NCBI RefSeq assembly: GCF_000224145.3
Contig: NC_020177.2
Location: 4,499,713-4,563,712, forward strand
Direction: 5' to 3'
Source of the DNA: Ciona intestinalis
Lineage: Eukaryota; Chordata; Ascidiacea; Phlebobranchia; Cionidae
Length of the DNA: 64,000 nucleotides
Shown: in pieces, positions 37,576 through 49,600 of the stretch
How the letters are laid out: the number at the start of each line of letters is the position of its first letter
Numbering within the stretch: position 1 is the stretch's first letter
Notes under the pieces: model-generated
What the model was told of the DNA's origin: nothing
The model's input: only the letters and a program-made list of their open reading frames with translations
Database searches by the model: none
Position numbers and translations under genes: made by a program

Positions 37576-40500
37576 ATGATGATCACCGCCGCAATTTTGC
37601 TCGACGCTGGAAGATCGTTCGCGGTTCCTGTAGCATTCACTGCTGTTTCTGTTCTGACGCTGTATGTGTGCCTACGAAAAAGACAGGGCATCCCTCCCGG
37701 TCCCACAGCCTGGCCATTGGTCGGCAATTTGTTCTCTATGGGTCGACAAAGCCACCTCATATTAGAAAGCATGCGGAAAACCTACGGCGACGTGTTCTCA
37801 GTCTACTTTGGCTCAACTTTAGTGGTCGTTGTCAATGGTAAAGCGGTTGAGGAATGCCTGTCAACACATTCTGCAAGGTAACAAATTATGGGAACTACAA
37901 AACCTATTCGCAATTTACTAATGTCGTACTGTGGGGTAAAATGTAATAACTTTAACATATAATCGCAGATTCCCTAACCGTGTTTTTAACAATTAACGAC
38001 GCTCTTTTAGAGTCTGTTATATAAATTTGTAAATATTCTTTAAAGAGGACTGACAATTGGACTTGTCCCATCTATTATACATGTTACCCCGACCTATTAT
38101 ACATTTTTATGCAGATATTCCATGCGTCCTGAGCTTCACACGACACAGTATATATTGGAAGGGAAGAGCTTTGCATTCTCACATATAGCAGTATCAGAAC
38201 ACAAACGATACCGCACGTTAGCTGTAGCTGTGGTTAAACAACTTGTCAACGGCGGTGGCGAGAAAACAGACGTTGCAGTCAAACATGGTCTGCAGAATGG
38301 AACGCGGCATAGCTCTATCGAAGACAGAATCTATATGGAAGCTGCTTGCATGTGCGATAAACTGTTAGAGACATCAGACAAGCCTGACCTGAAAGACGAA
38401 ATACTGCAGGTCATAACAAAAGAACTGTGCCGCTCGGCAGCGGACATGCTGCTGGGAAATACGTAAGCATTTTGCAAATCATAACTATACTATATAATAG
38501 GGTGGGGGAGATGGGACACCTATTTCTTCTATTTTTTCGTCCCATTTGGTAGTAAACAAATAAAATTTAATGAAATATAAAACCAGACCCTCAAAGACCG
38601 TTGTTAATTGTTTAAAACACGATTAGGATATTGGGATAGTATGTGTTAAAGGTGTCCGGTCCTTCCCTACCCTACTACATGAATAATATAATGAATAAGG
38701 TGTTTTGATTAACAGGCTGTCCGAGTATGAACTTGACGAAATTTCTCGTGTGGTAGAAAACTTGCGTAATTCAAATGAGGCGATTATGTTAGTCAATTTT
38801 ATCCCAGCGGTCCGAATGCTCTGGAGAAATGGATTACAAAAATATATTCAGTTAACCCAATCGTTAAACAGGTTGGTCTCACTAACTTAGATCTTGCGTA
38901 GCGTTTCTTAATATTTTAGTCCTAAAACCTAGTTACCATTATTTTAAAACTGTGGGCCCCTGTGTAAGAAGCCATGTAGTAAATTGTTAAAAAATAAGAT
39001 TTAATTTGCCATTGGTTTATTGCCGTTCCTGGTTCCCCATATATTAAACGTTTTCTTGATCCCTTTCTGAACTCATAGGCAAAGAAACTGTCATAGAAAC
39101 AGTTGTGAATAGCTTTTCTTTATAGTTTACAACCCCAAAAAACTCTCTGTAAAGGTTTTTCGAACGTTGTATACGAAATCGGAAAGCGCAACTCGCAACG
39201 GTTTCGAACGGACATACCGAAGACAATGGTGTCTGGCTTACCAACGGTGTTGACTGTACTGTGAAGTTTTGGCAAAAACTAAAGAACGATCCACAATACG
39301 AAGAAAGCAGAGTCATGAAAGTGGTAAAAAAATTTAAATATTTTAATCTAGTCGATTGTCCGTCATATGTAAAGGTTTGAACGTTTGGGCATTGATTGCA
39401 TTTTTGCAATGAAAACATATAGTTATCAAAATGCCACGCCGGTCAGCAAAAGGACACAGGAAACACGTTATCTTCGTCTTTCGTTTGCCTCTTATTAATA
39501 CTTTCACGTTTAACATTATAGGCCCTACTGCGGTATAAGATGGGATACCGTTAGCTATACTTTATTTCCTAGTGGTGTTTTTATAACATTTAACAAACCC
39601 TTTTCACAGTCTCGGGTCTATGGTTATTTTTATTTGTAATTATTTTTTATTTACTACCAAAAAGACAAGAAAAGAGAATGAAACAATGAAACAATGTCTC
39701 TTTGCTTTTACCCAACCCTATGATAGAAAGAATAAAAAGTTCGCAAAACGTTTATATGTTGCTATGATTACCAGGTAGCTGACTTGTTCGGCGCTAGAGT
39801 GGACACGATGACCGTTGCCCTCGCATGGATGATTGTCTATTGGTCCACTTACCAGGCGGCACAAGAAAGGGCACAGAAGGAAATTGACCACTTCGTGAAA
39901 AACGAAAAACGTTTACCGAGGTAAAGCTATGCCTGTAAATTTAATATATATGGTTATTATAAATGACGTATTATACACCTGGAACATTAACCATTGGGTA
40001 TCGTGTTCGAGACTCAATGTGACCACCATAGAACTTTAAAAGTTCCCCCGCCCTACTTTATTCATTCCCTTGAAAACGACATCAAAGATCATATTAGTGA
40101 AACAATTGAGAAAATTAATAGCAAAACTATTAATGAGCGAATTCCAAACATTAATTTATCTATTCATTAATGGAATGCAGGTACTCCGAAAGAAATCAAC
40201 TCCCGTACACAATGGCCCTTATAATGGAAGTTGAAAGACATTGTAGTTTCGTACCATTTACCCTGCCACACGCCCCTGTGCAAGACACGATGCTAAATGG
40301 ATATTTAATCCCGAAAGGCACAATGATGTTAATCAGCATGCGGTCAATTAACCACGATACTGCAGTGTGGGACTCGCCTGCTCAATTCCGGTAAGTTAGA
40401 ATGATATAACAGATGTAGTCGGTAACTATGTAACATGTTCTATCTTACCCCACTCCACTATAGGATATACTACTATAGGAAGATTTAACGTATATAGTGT

Positions 40501-41143
40501 TTTAGGTGTGTTTAGGGTATAGTGTCAACTCTGACCTGAATCTTAGGCGTGTCGAACCATATAGAACCTCGCCAATATAGAATAGGTTATGCTTGGGTAA
40601 TGGGACAACTTCGGCCCAATGTCAGGACATATTGCGTGTCGCGCTGTGTAGGGCCTCGCCCATACAGAATAGGTTATGCTGGGGTAATGGGACAACTTCC
40701 AGCTTAATCTCCGGACTAATGGAGTGGGGTAATATAGAATATGCTGGGGGTAATGGATTGGGTGAACTCTAGCATACATCTCTGGGATTTCTTCTCTCTT
40801 TCTTGCATCGTCTATGTACTTACCCATTATGTACTTCAAACGTGGAATAACTTGTAGACCTGAAAGATTCCTTTTGGATCAGTCTGGAGGTTTTAACAGC
40901 GCATTGGCGGAACAAGTTATGCTGTTTGGTGCTGGGAGGCGACGGTGCGCAGGGGAGGCATTAGGACGTATGCAGATATTTCTTTACTCGGTCCTATTCC
41001 TAAGAAAATGTACGTTTCGACGCAGCGACAAGGATGGCCACGTTTTGCCCGAATCCTTGGCCGGAATTTCGTTAATCCCTCAAACTATGTGCGTGTCCAT
41101 CTCACGGCGGGAGGCTGACGGTTCTAAAAACACCGAGCCGTGA
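37576..41143 (+). CDS. CYP1: CYP1-type cytochrome P450 monooxygenase
   Basis: Seven exons: 37576-37877, 38115-38462, 38716-38871, 39155-39320, 39775-39920, 40181-40390, 40858-41143; phases agree, 537 residues. An N-terminal hydrophobic anchor (~1-30) is followed by the hinge PPGPTAWPLVGN, typical of microsomal P450s. The I-helix reads FGARVDTMT (329-337), K-helix EVER (389-392, the ExxR pair) then HCSFVPFTLPH, which closely matches vertebrate CYP1A. The haem loop is FGAGRRRCAGEALGR with the thiolate Cys at ~473. CYP1 enzymes oxidise aromatic hydrocarbons and related compounds in the endoplasmic reticulum with P450 reductase. Tunicate CYP1 genes have been named CYP1E/CYP1F; I cannot tell which this is. 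The Gly of the I-helix (A/G)Gx(D/E)T motif is Arg332. An ATG at 37579 is an equivalent alternative start. AHR follows 2.5 kb downstream. Confidence 0.92.
37927..38101 (+). repeat. old MITE copy filling CYP1 intron 1
   Basis: TACTGTGGGGTAAAATG at the left and ATGTTACCCCGACCTATTAT at the right, with the AACCGTGTTTTTAACAATTA core. It takes up 175 of the 237 nt of the intron and stops 13 nt before the next exon. Confidence 0.7.
38498..38679 (-). repeat. MITE copy filling CYP1 intron 2 (orientation B)
   Basis: TAGGGTGGGGGAGATGGGAC to CCTTCCCTACCCTACTA; interior GACCGTTGTTAATTGTTTAA. It occupies 182 of the 253 nt of the intron, with about 35 nt either side. Confidence 0.87.
39525..39725 (+). repeat. 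old MITE copy in CYP1 intron 4
   Basis: Left end CTACTGCGGTATAAGATGGG, right end TTTTACCCAACCCTATGATA, with ATTTACTACCAAAAAGACAA inside. Diverged. Confidence 0.6.
40541..40765. repeat. local tandem repeat in CYP1 intron 6
   Basis: Two full units and one partial unit of ~115 bp, each containing ATAGAATAGGTTATGC, GGGTAATGGGACAACTTC and a GTGTCG...CCTCGCC segment. Related to the 3' part of the SINE-like element at 33310-33630 (GGGTAATGGG), so it probably began as such an insertion. Confidence 0.65.
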
Positions 41144-41884
41144 TGAAGATGTGGCTGTAGCGGTCACGCTTTTCGCGACAGTGTTAGTTATCCAAGTAGT
41201 TGATTCTAAATAACATCAGGACCTTTTAGTTTTTGCCATTTTTTGTCATGCGGGAAACTGCTGCCTTTTTTCTTTATTTTGTGATTTCTGGCATACTATA
41301 TGGCCATATGCAACTCGTTTTCAGTCTTTGGCGTCGAAATTGTTTTACTTCATGGAGTTTTGTTTCTATTTATTTCGCTGACTTTTTTGTCTCTTAAACC
41401 TTAAATTTGCCCAACAGGTACAGAGTTAATAATAACTTAGGACTGATCATTATAAATACTTTGCTCAAATTTAATACAAATTAGATTAAAATGTTACCGC
41501 GTTGTGCTGTATGATGTTACAATGTGTAACCTTTTTTGAATGTGTAACCTTTTTACTCGGTTCAAAGGTTGTCTAACAATATATCGTATAGGTGTGAAAT
41601 ACTCCCTTCAACGTGTACATGATACAGCATGCTACAACACTGTTAGCCTCCCGCAATGTAACCTATTCTTCTTTTCTGTATATATAACATAGATGTGCAT
41701 TTATTGTTTTAATCATTTTTTTCTTTTGTTGTTATTACATACCCCCAGTTCATTAAAAAGAGTCAATCAGTCCGTTTTTAAAAGGTCCCGTTTCCCTTTT
41801 ATTTCTTCATGGCAACTTCAAACTAATGTAGTCTTCGTCAATTTCACATTCGATACAATAATAAATAATTTTAAAATGCTTGAA

Positions 41885-41945
41885 TCTATACTTGCTGTAC
41901 AAATACACGAGCACGAGGTGTATGAAACAGAACACCAATATTTTA
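41885..41945 (+). repeat. SINE tail fragment
   Basis: GAGCACGAGGTGTATGAAAC then AGAACACC matches the tail of the element at 49059-49290. Confidence 0.5.
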
Positions 41946-42012
41946 CGACTATATAGTTGCGTTACCATAATTCTATGCACCTTGTCCAACACAATGAATT
42001 TTCAGTCATATT

Positions 42013-42188
42013 TAGCGGGTTGGGGCAAGGTGGGACACTTTTTCATTTTATTTCTCGTCCCATTTGGCATTAATAAAAAATAGTAAAGCCGTATCCTCAC
42101 GACTCCCATTGACCGTTATTAATTGCTTCAAACACGATCAGGTTATTTAGATATTATGTGTTAAAGATCTTCCTCCACAGTACTATAA
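42013..42188 (-). repeat. MITE copy (orientation B)
   Basis: AGCGGGTTGGGGCAAGGTGG to ATCTTCCTCCACAGTACTAT; interior TTGACCGTTATTAATTGCTT. Confidence 0.8.
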
Positions 42189-43654
42189 TTCAAGTTTTTT
42201 AACCTGATAAGTATAACTACTGCTCATTATAGTAGATTACCAGCAGTTGAAGTGTTCAAGTCAATGTCTGAGAAGATTAACTAAAGGTTCAAGTTAATGT
42301 TTTAGAAGATCAAAGGCGTCGCTTCACTAAAGACAGTGGATTATTATGATTTAGGTAAGTGGATACTTGCATAATTACCTGAGGTATATGACATAACATA
42401 TTTGTTACTTACCTCTACGAATTCAGTTACGAAGTTTAAATTGATTAAAACAACGAAGAAAAGGGCAAAAATGGCATAAGTGTCACAAATACGACAGTTA
42501 CTTGTAATATATATAAACAACAGCACAGGATGTATATTTTTTCGTTTTTTTAATTTGTTTCTTGCTCAAAAAAATTCAGCCGTGGCCAAAAAATCAGGGT
42601 AAATTTCGTGTTGTCCCACCCACTGACGAATGTTCTGCTTAACCTCAACCGCGCGATGGCGCTGGGGGCGCTCTCTAAAAATAACTGGTCAGAAAAATGG
42701 TGGAATTTAAAAAAATAAAAATGAGTTTTTGATAAACTATTTGGAAAATTATAAAGTAACTACATCCGGTATAAATTTCACCCATACAGCTTACTGAAGG
42801 CGAACACGATATTTGCTGCTTGTATTTCGCAACGCTTAAGTTATATTACGGATGCTGCGGGTGTAATGTTTACTTCACTTTGGCGATGCGGCGATGCGGA
42901 TTGTACACAAAACCACCTCGTCTATTTTTTGTAATCCAACTGCGGGTTAATGATTAAAAGAATGACGAAACAGGTTCACCAACGAGGAACAATTTTGCCG
43001 GATAAGGTTCTACTGCGGTAATATACTCACTATTGCCACCCATGCTGTGTGCTCTGCCAAAAGCCTTTGGCAATATACATTTTTTCGCTTCTCGGGACAG
43101 GTTTATGAACAGTGAATATAGAATTGATAAAGTTATAGCTTTTGTTTTGGTGAGGGTCAGATTAGACACCTAACCTAAGCAAAGTGTGGTTAACCTAAAC
43201 GCGCCCAAGCTAATTACACTTGAATAGCCGGCAGGCAAGTTTGAAAGTATATTATTATATCCGCCAGTATCCCAAAACGTAGACATAAAACGTCTTCCGT
43301 CTCAACTGCGGTTTCATGACGACTTCTATCATGGTGTTTACGTATTCAGTCCGTGACGGCAAGCTTGTGTGTGCACATACAATGTACGCTGTCGCGCTTG
43401 AGCGTTAAAATGAGGCAGCGGACCATGAAGACAGTGAAAAAACAGGCTCTGAGCGCTCGTTTCTTCGGCCAGCAAGGCAGGACGTGTTTATCGATACGGG
43501 AGCTTTGTTGTTCTTTCAGAAACATTTTAAAGTTCACGTTGTTGCGCGCTGTTACTGATCAGGTTTATTTTAAGGTTATTTTCTTTGAGAAGCATTTAGT
43601 GTATATTATTATTTTGATAAATCAAGTTCGTTAGCAGCGGAATTTTGCAAAACG

Positions 43655-46600
43655 ATGTCTGCCCCAACTGTGGCACCGTTGAACGGGGGAGGAGCCCAGT
43701 ACGCTGGGAAAAAGAGAAGAAGGCCTCAGCCTAAAAAGTAAGAGGTGTTAATTGTTGATTGTTTGGATATGGCTCTATATCTGACAATGTATGTGGAAGA
43801 ATTATTGGTATTTTTGAACAGTATATCAACCGGTCTCGTCTGCAAACAGGTTGAGTTATAGCAAACGCAAACTAAAGTATAGTTGAGTACACAAAGCAAA
43901 CACAAGCAGACGAACAGGAACACGAGTGAAAGGGGCGAGACAAAAAGCTCAAGGTAGAAAGATGTTGGGTCAGGTGGAACGATAATAAAAAGGAATATCC
44001 AGGAAGAGGTTGAAAGAGAAAAACATGTCCAAGGGCTGCTCTCTCGCGTGATACCTGTAAATGCGCTGCCCGTGATGGATTGCAAATAGAGATAAACCAT
44101 TTTTTCCTCGCATGGAAAGTTAAGCGGCTCGAAAATCTGTTTTTTTTTCGAAATTAACTGTAAGCAACCAAAACTGGCGTTGAAATGGCAAATCGGGTGA
44201 AGTCTCAACTAATAAATGCCAAGTACTTTGGAAAATTTCCGCTTTTGTGTTGCTATGCTGGGAAAGAAACAAGAAACAGCATCTTATATTGTTGACGCGA
44301 TTTTAATCAGCAAACCATTGACGTCATTAAATAAATCGTTTCGACAAACGAAATGTAAAAGCTTGGTATATCATAAGGGTACATACCAATTGGTTGTAAA
44401 AACATTACTAGATAATCACTATTATCGTCCATTTTTGTTTTCATTGAACTGATAAGTATAAATTTAAAATCCCGGAAAAGAGAAATCCTTCATAATGAAT
44501 CAAATGTTTGTAAACTATTCAATGAAATGCTTACTCACTCTCGTTTGGACAGAAATCGTGCTTAGAATTAACAACGTCACGTGGTTTGAGTCGAGCAGCG
44601 TAACTTGTACCCGGAAACAAGTTGCTTTATGGCCAACGCATTCTCGATGTTGCGCAATTTGTTTTTCCGTGCACCCGGTTTTTCTAATTTAAGCCGAGAG
44701 AAATTTAAAGCGTGTATGATTCATATGTTTACACACAAAACATATAGCAAGAAAGGACATGTTTTCATTCTATTTTTTTGTCCAATTTGTTAATAGACAA
44801 AAAATATTCACATATTATACAACGTAGCCTGCAACTTTAAAGGAGCATTGTTGATCGTTTAAAACACAATCAAGAAATGTGGAATAAATTTGCTTAGGGT
44901 ACCCATCCTACCCCACAGTATACTTTATCCAATTTAATAACCGTTATCCCATCCCGACAGAGACAAAGACTCCGGCGAATCCAGCAAGTCAAACCCAAGC
45001 AAGCGACATCGGGACAGGTTGAATTCTGAGTTGGACCACCTTGCCAAACTCATACCTTTCCCAGAGGAAGTGATAAACAAGCTTGATAAACTTTCAATTC
45101 TTCGTCTCGCTGTGGCTTACCTCAGGAACAAGAGTTACTACACAGGTTGGTATTTCTTAATCGTGTGGGAACATATTTACAAATAGAAGTCATGACGCAT
45201 GTACTGCATCTGAAACATCGTTGGACAAAACAAGTCATATAGTACTGCGGGGTATATCCAGATACCCACATAATATCCAGATATCCTGACCGTGTATTAA
45301 ACAATTAACAACAGTCTACGCGTCGTGAGGATAGAAAATATCAAATGGAACAAGAAAGTAGATTTAAAATGTGTCACATCTCTCGCTTCCTATGATTTTA
45401 AAATCTCTGTACAGATACGTGTTTACAAATCTCATGACCCACGATGGCTTATCCGTGTAGCTTATGCATTTATTCTTGCTATAAGGCAACGAAATATCAC
45501 GTTAACCTAGTTTCCACTAAGCACCGTGGTTTAAAAAGAATGCCGTTTACTAATATTTACAATACGCCCCACCAGATACTATTTGCGACAGCAGCATTAA
45601 CAGAATATTGCCGTGAAATTCGCAATCAAGATTAAAGCTTAGTTTAGCCCGTTGTGAAAACGTGCGGTGACTTCATACACAGAACAATTACTTAACATGC
45701 CATTGTTGCCGATAAAGGGTTACTTGCACGTTTCTTGCACAAGTAATTAATCTCAAGACATAAATGGCGCGTTTCCATATTTCTCTTCTGTTTATTTTAG
45801 TAATGTTACCACAAATGTTCATAAACTATGTATGGCTTATTCAATATTCTATATATATGATGAGTAAGCCATGCATGGATATTAGATAAACTATAGGCCT
45901 ACAACAAAACGATTAAACTTTAACATACTCAACCCATATATAGTAAAATGTAAATTAAACATAATTACGTCGATGTTGTATATAGTAGGGTGGGGGAAGA
46001 TGGGACACCTTTTCATTCTATTTTTTCGTACATTTTGGTAGTATACAAAGAACATTTAAAGAATTATAAATCCTTGTCCTCGCGACTTTAATAGACTATT
46101 GTTATTTGTTTAAAACACGACCAGGATATTTATATATTTTGTGCTAAAGGTGTCCCATCTTCCCCTACCCCACTATATGAATACACATTGTTAAAAATAC
46201 TAGGAACAGATCGGAAATAACTTTGATTTCGAGGAATTGAATGTCTAGCAATGGTTCCTGTAGTTGTTAAATTATTTGGTTATTTATCTCCATCAAACCA
46301 ACATAAACGAGATCCAGTTGCGGTGACTAGTTCGCCTAAGGCTGTAGTTCGTGTGAGGCTATTGTTATGCTAAAGAGAAAGCGTAATCAGATTGTGGGCG
46401 TACTTTCGCGAAGAAAATTTACTGCTTTTGCAATGTTGACCGACAAAAAACACCGACTCCTGAAGTCGCCGACGTTGCTTCGTGTTTATTTTAAGTTGAA
46501 TTAAAATATACCTACAAGTCATTGGGTAAATTTACTTCGCACTTCATAATTTATTAAACTTTAAATTTGTCTTATCAATTATTCAAGCAACGGGAAAAAC

Positions 46601-49600
46601 CAAGGCTTTGGAAAGTCGCTCCGCACCGTTAGTTCTGTTCTCTGAATCCGTTGCGTCGCCATGCAGGGTGAAATGGGGGTGATTCGGGACGAAAGGGTTT
46701 TTGCGTCAGTTTTGAGCAGCGTTCTGGTTCGAAAACAAACATGGCTGTTCGAGCCTAGGAAAAATAGAGAGACGGTTCATCGGGCAGCGAAAAAAGTGCG
46801 CTCCGTCGAGCGTAAACGAAATGCACCGGAGACAAAAAGATTTGGGAAACGTCATATGAAATAAATGGTTAATTCATACGTTTTCTTCGCACGCGAGACG
46901 GTCATACTCCAAAGCACCTACCAAGTCGAAATACAACAAATCCAAAACTCCAATTGACTGGTTTTGTCGTTTATCTGTAAACTTTCCAACCTGGTTGACC
47001 GCACGTACGCACCGCTCTTTACCGTCTTATGGGAGCAAACTATTCGTTCGTTTCACTTCGGTGAAAACGTTGCAATAACGTTTATCAGCGTAGAGTTACA
47101 ATTCAAGAGCATGAACAAAATCTATGCATTATGAGTTGCTTACCAAAGTCCAACTATTTTATTACGAATTTTATTCTGTTTTTATGATAACAATTCAATA
47201 ATCAGGTTTATTTTTGCGCGTTGTTTAAAAAAATCCATTTTCGAATGTAAACCTCAACTTTTAATATCAAATTAGCTCCCCAAAGTTATGAAAGCAAATT
47301 TTAAACAGCAGTCAAAAACATGTTACGAATCATTGAACGTATAAAAGGGGCTGCTGGCGAAAGCGTGCACGAATTCAAATCTCATCACTGCCCACCCACG
47401 CGTACAATTTTTCTTTGCCATGCCACGTATGCTAGCACGCGGCGACGTGCGCTCGAAAACGAATGTAAACGTTTACAGTTCACGATCACAAACTTTGGCA
47501 TGACGTGTTCATTTTCGGAACACGGTAGGCTAGTCACGTGATCTCTCCCAATTAAATTAGTGCGCTGTAAACACACGCCTATCTAAACAAACACCCACAA
47601 TTTGGCAGACTTAAAATTATCACCTTTTAATACGTTTGATATTCTAAATAAAATAACTTATGTTGTTCAAATAAAACCATGCAAGTCATGTTTAAATTGA
47701 TTATCTTTCTTTTAAAAACAATATTTATAGCATTGCCTCAAACTCAGTTTTAACAGGAAATGTTTGTCTGGTGTATTTTAAGTTTGTGGTGGGGAATGGT
47801 TGTGACTTGGTACAGGTTTAACTACAGCCTTTAATAACCTTGGTTATGCAGATGATTAAATGTCAACAAAGTTTTGTAAACAAATTAAAATTCGAAATAT
47901 TTCATGTCCTGAATAGAAAAAAAAAACACAAAACAGTTTTTATATGGGAACACAACCTAATTATAACATCAGATTACATTCTTTTATTAAACATTTTTAA
48001 ACAGTCATTTCAATTTCATGAATTAAACACAAAAGAGGGAACAGTTTTAATTACTCTTTATACTCCTCTTTAAACCAGCTTGATTTGTTTTGAAAAGTGT
48101 TGTTTTTAAAGGTACAGTATAAAAATCTTATCCATTTGTTGATGTATGAGTAAAACAGTTTTGGAATGAAAAAGAGAAAAACTGTAAATCAAGTTAGGCA
48201 TAAACAAGATTGTTTAATTTAGCCAGAAGCACTGATGGGTGCTTCAGGCTATTAAGCGCTGGCAAATTATATCATGTTGATAAACATGAGGTTTTGGAAA
48301 GTTATTGCCGTGCATATAAGAGAAATAAATTTCTTATTGTATAGCTTATATTGCGGTCATATCTATATTAAAGTATTCATACTCTCATTCCAGTTTTTTG
48401 TGTTTAGATGTCAACAAACGGAACGAAATTGACCATGATCCTGCGCTGTATTTGTCAAACAACACTCGAAATGAAGTGCCCTGTTTTAGTGAATCGGAAA
48501 GCGAATTATCACTCATGGTACGTCATACTTTGTTGATCTAACTATTTTGTGAATGGCCTATTAATCATACACAGAATGTTGCGTAATTGATGTCAGACAT
48601 TGATTTTGGCATGATAAATATTACTTGGGTAGTTGCAACTCCTAAACAAGAGCAATGAAGAAGTTTTTTGACTGAACAAGTTTCACACCTGAATTGAAAT
48701 ATGTTGGTTGTAAAATATATTGGTTGTACTTTCTGTTTTCATTCTCTTAATTTGTTATTTTAACACATAATAATCCTCTACAAAGTAAGGTACATGGTAA
48801 CTTGTAAGCTGGCACTAGATGTATGAACACCCGTTTTCCTGTCACGCGAGAATAAAGCAAGTTACATTTATTAAATTGCATCTGCTGTTGTACAATAAGA
48901 TTTTTAAGATTTAAATACTGATTATTTCATAGGCAATCAATGGCTTCATCATTGTTGTACCCCAGGATTTCAACATATTTTATGTCAGTGAAACAGTGCA
49001 AGAATACCTTGGTTTCCCACAGGTCGGTAATATGGTATCTAAATATACTATCAAAACACCACTCTGATGCCGTGGCATAGTGGTTAGCATGGCTTCCTTT
49101 AACTTGAAGGTTACGGGTTCAAGAATTAAAGCTGCTATCGTTGTGAGTCTCTGTGGGCAGGACACTCAATGGCAGTTGCTCCATCCCCTCAAATCAATTA
49201 TCTATAAAGTTGTGGTAACTGATAAGCATACCTGGGGTGTGTGAAAAGGAACACTTCGGTTATAATGACTGCCTACCACATAAGGTTATATAAGTAACAA
49301 TAATTCTTCATTCAAATTATTTATTTTCCCATAGTGTGATGTAATGAATCAATCTATGTTGGATTTGATCCATGCTGAAGACCGGGACTTATTTACCCGA
49401 CAAATGTATATGAACCCAAAGTGTCCACCTAAAACAACTCCACCTGTTGATGGAGAAACCCCACAAGTTCCAGAATATACTAACCATGGACTCTCTGCTA
49501 ATATGTTTAAAGGTAATTGAGATGAAATTTTAAACCTGACATCTTGGAACACAGTTGTCGACAAAGCAATAAAGATATCCTCGAATATTTTGTTAAAAAG

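Larger units (their letters stand above)
41144..43654. other. CYP1 to AHR spacer
   Basis: 2.5 kb separating the two genes. It holds a MITE (42013-42188), a SINE tail piece (41885-41945) and AATAAA at 41860-41865, a distant poly(A) candidate for CYP1. From about 42800 onward CpG content rises towards the AHR start, as expected for a promoter, but I could not place a start site. Confidence 0.45.

Noticed and set aside
43726-44208. 160-codon minus-strand open frame in AHR intron 1
   Set aside because: Lacks an ATG at its start, Cys/Leu/Phe-rich composition from a purine-rich intron strand, no family resemblance.
46661-46864. 67-residue basic open frame as a gene
   Set aside because: Short, no recognised motif, within an intron; more easily explained by the CpG-rich composition.
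49059-49135. tRNA gene
   Set aside because: A and B box-like words are present, but the cloverleaf fails and the unit continues into a repeated tail; it is a SINE head.
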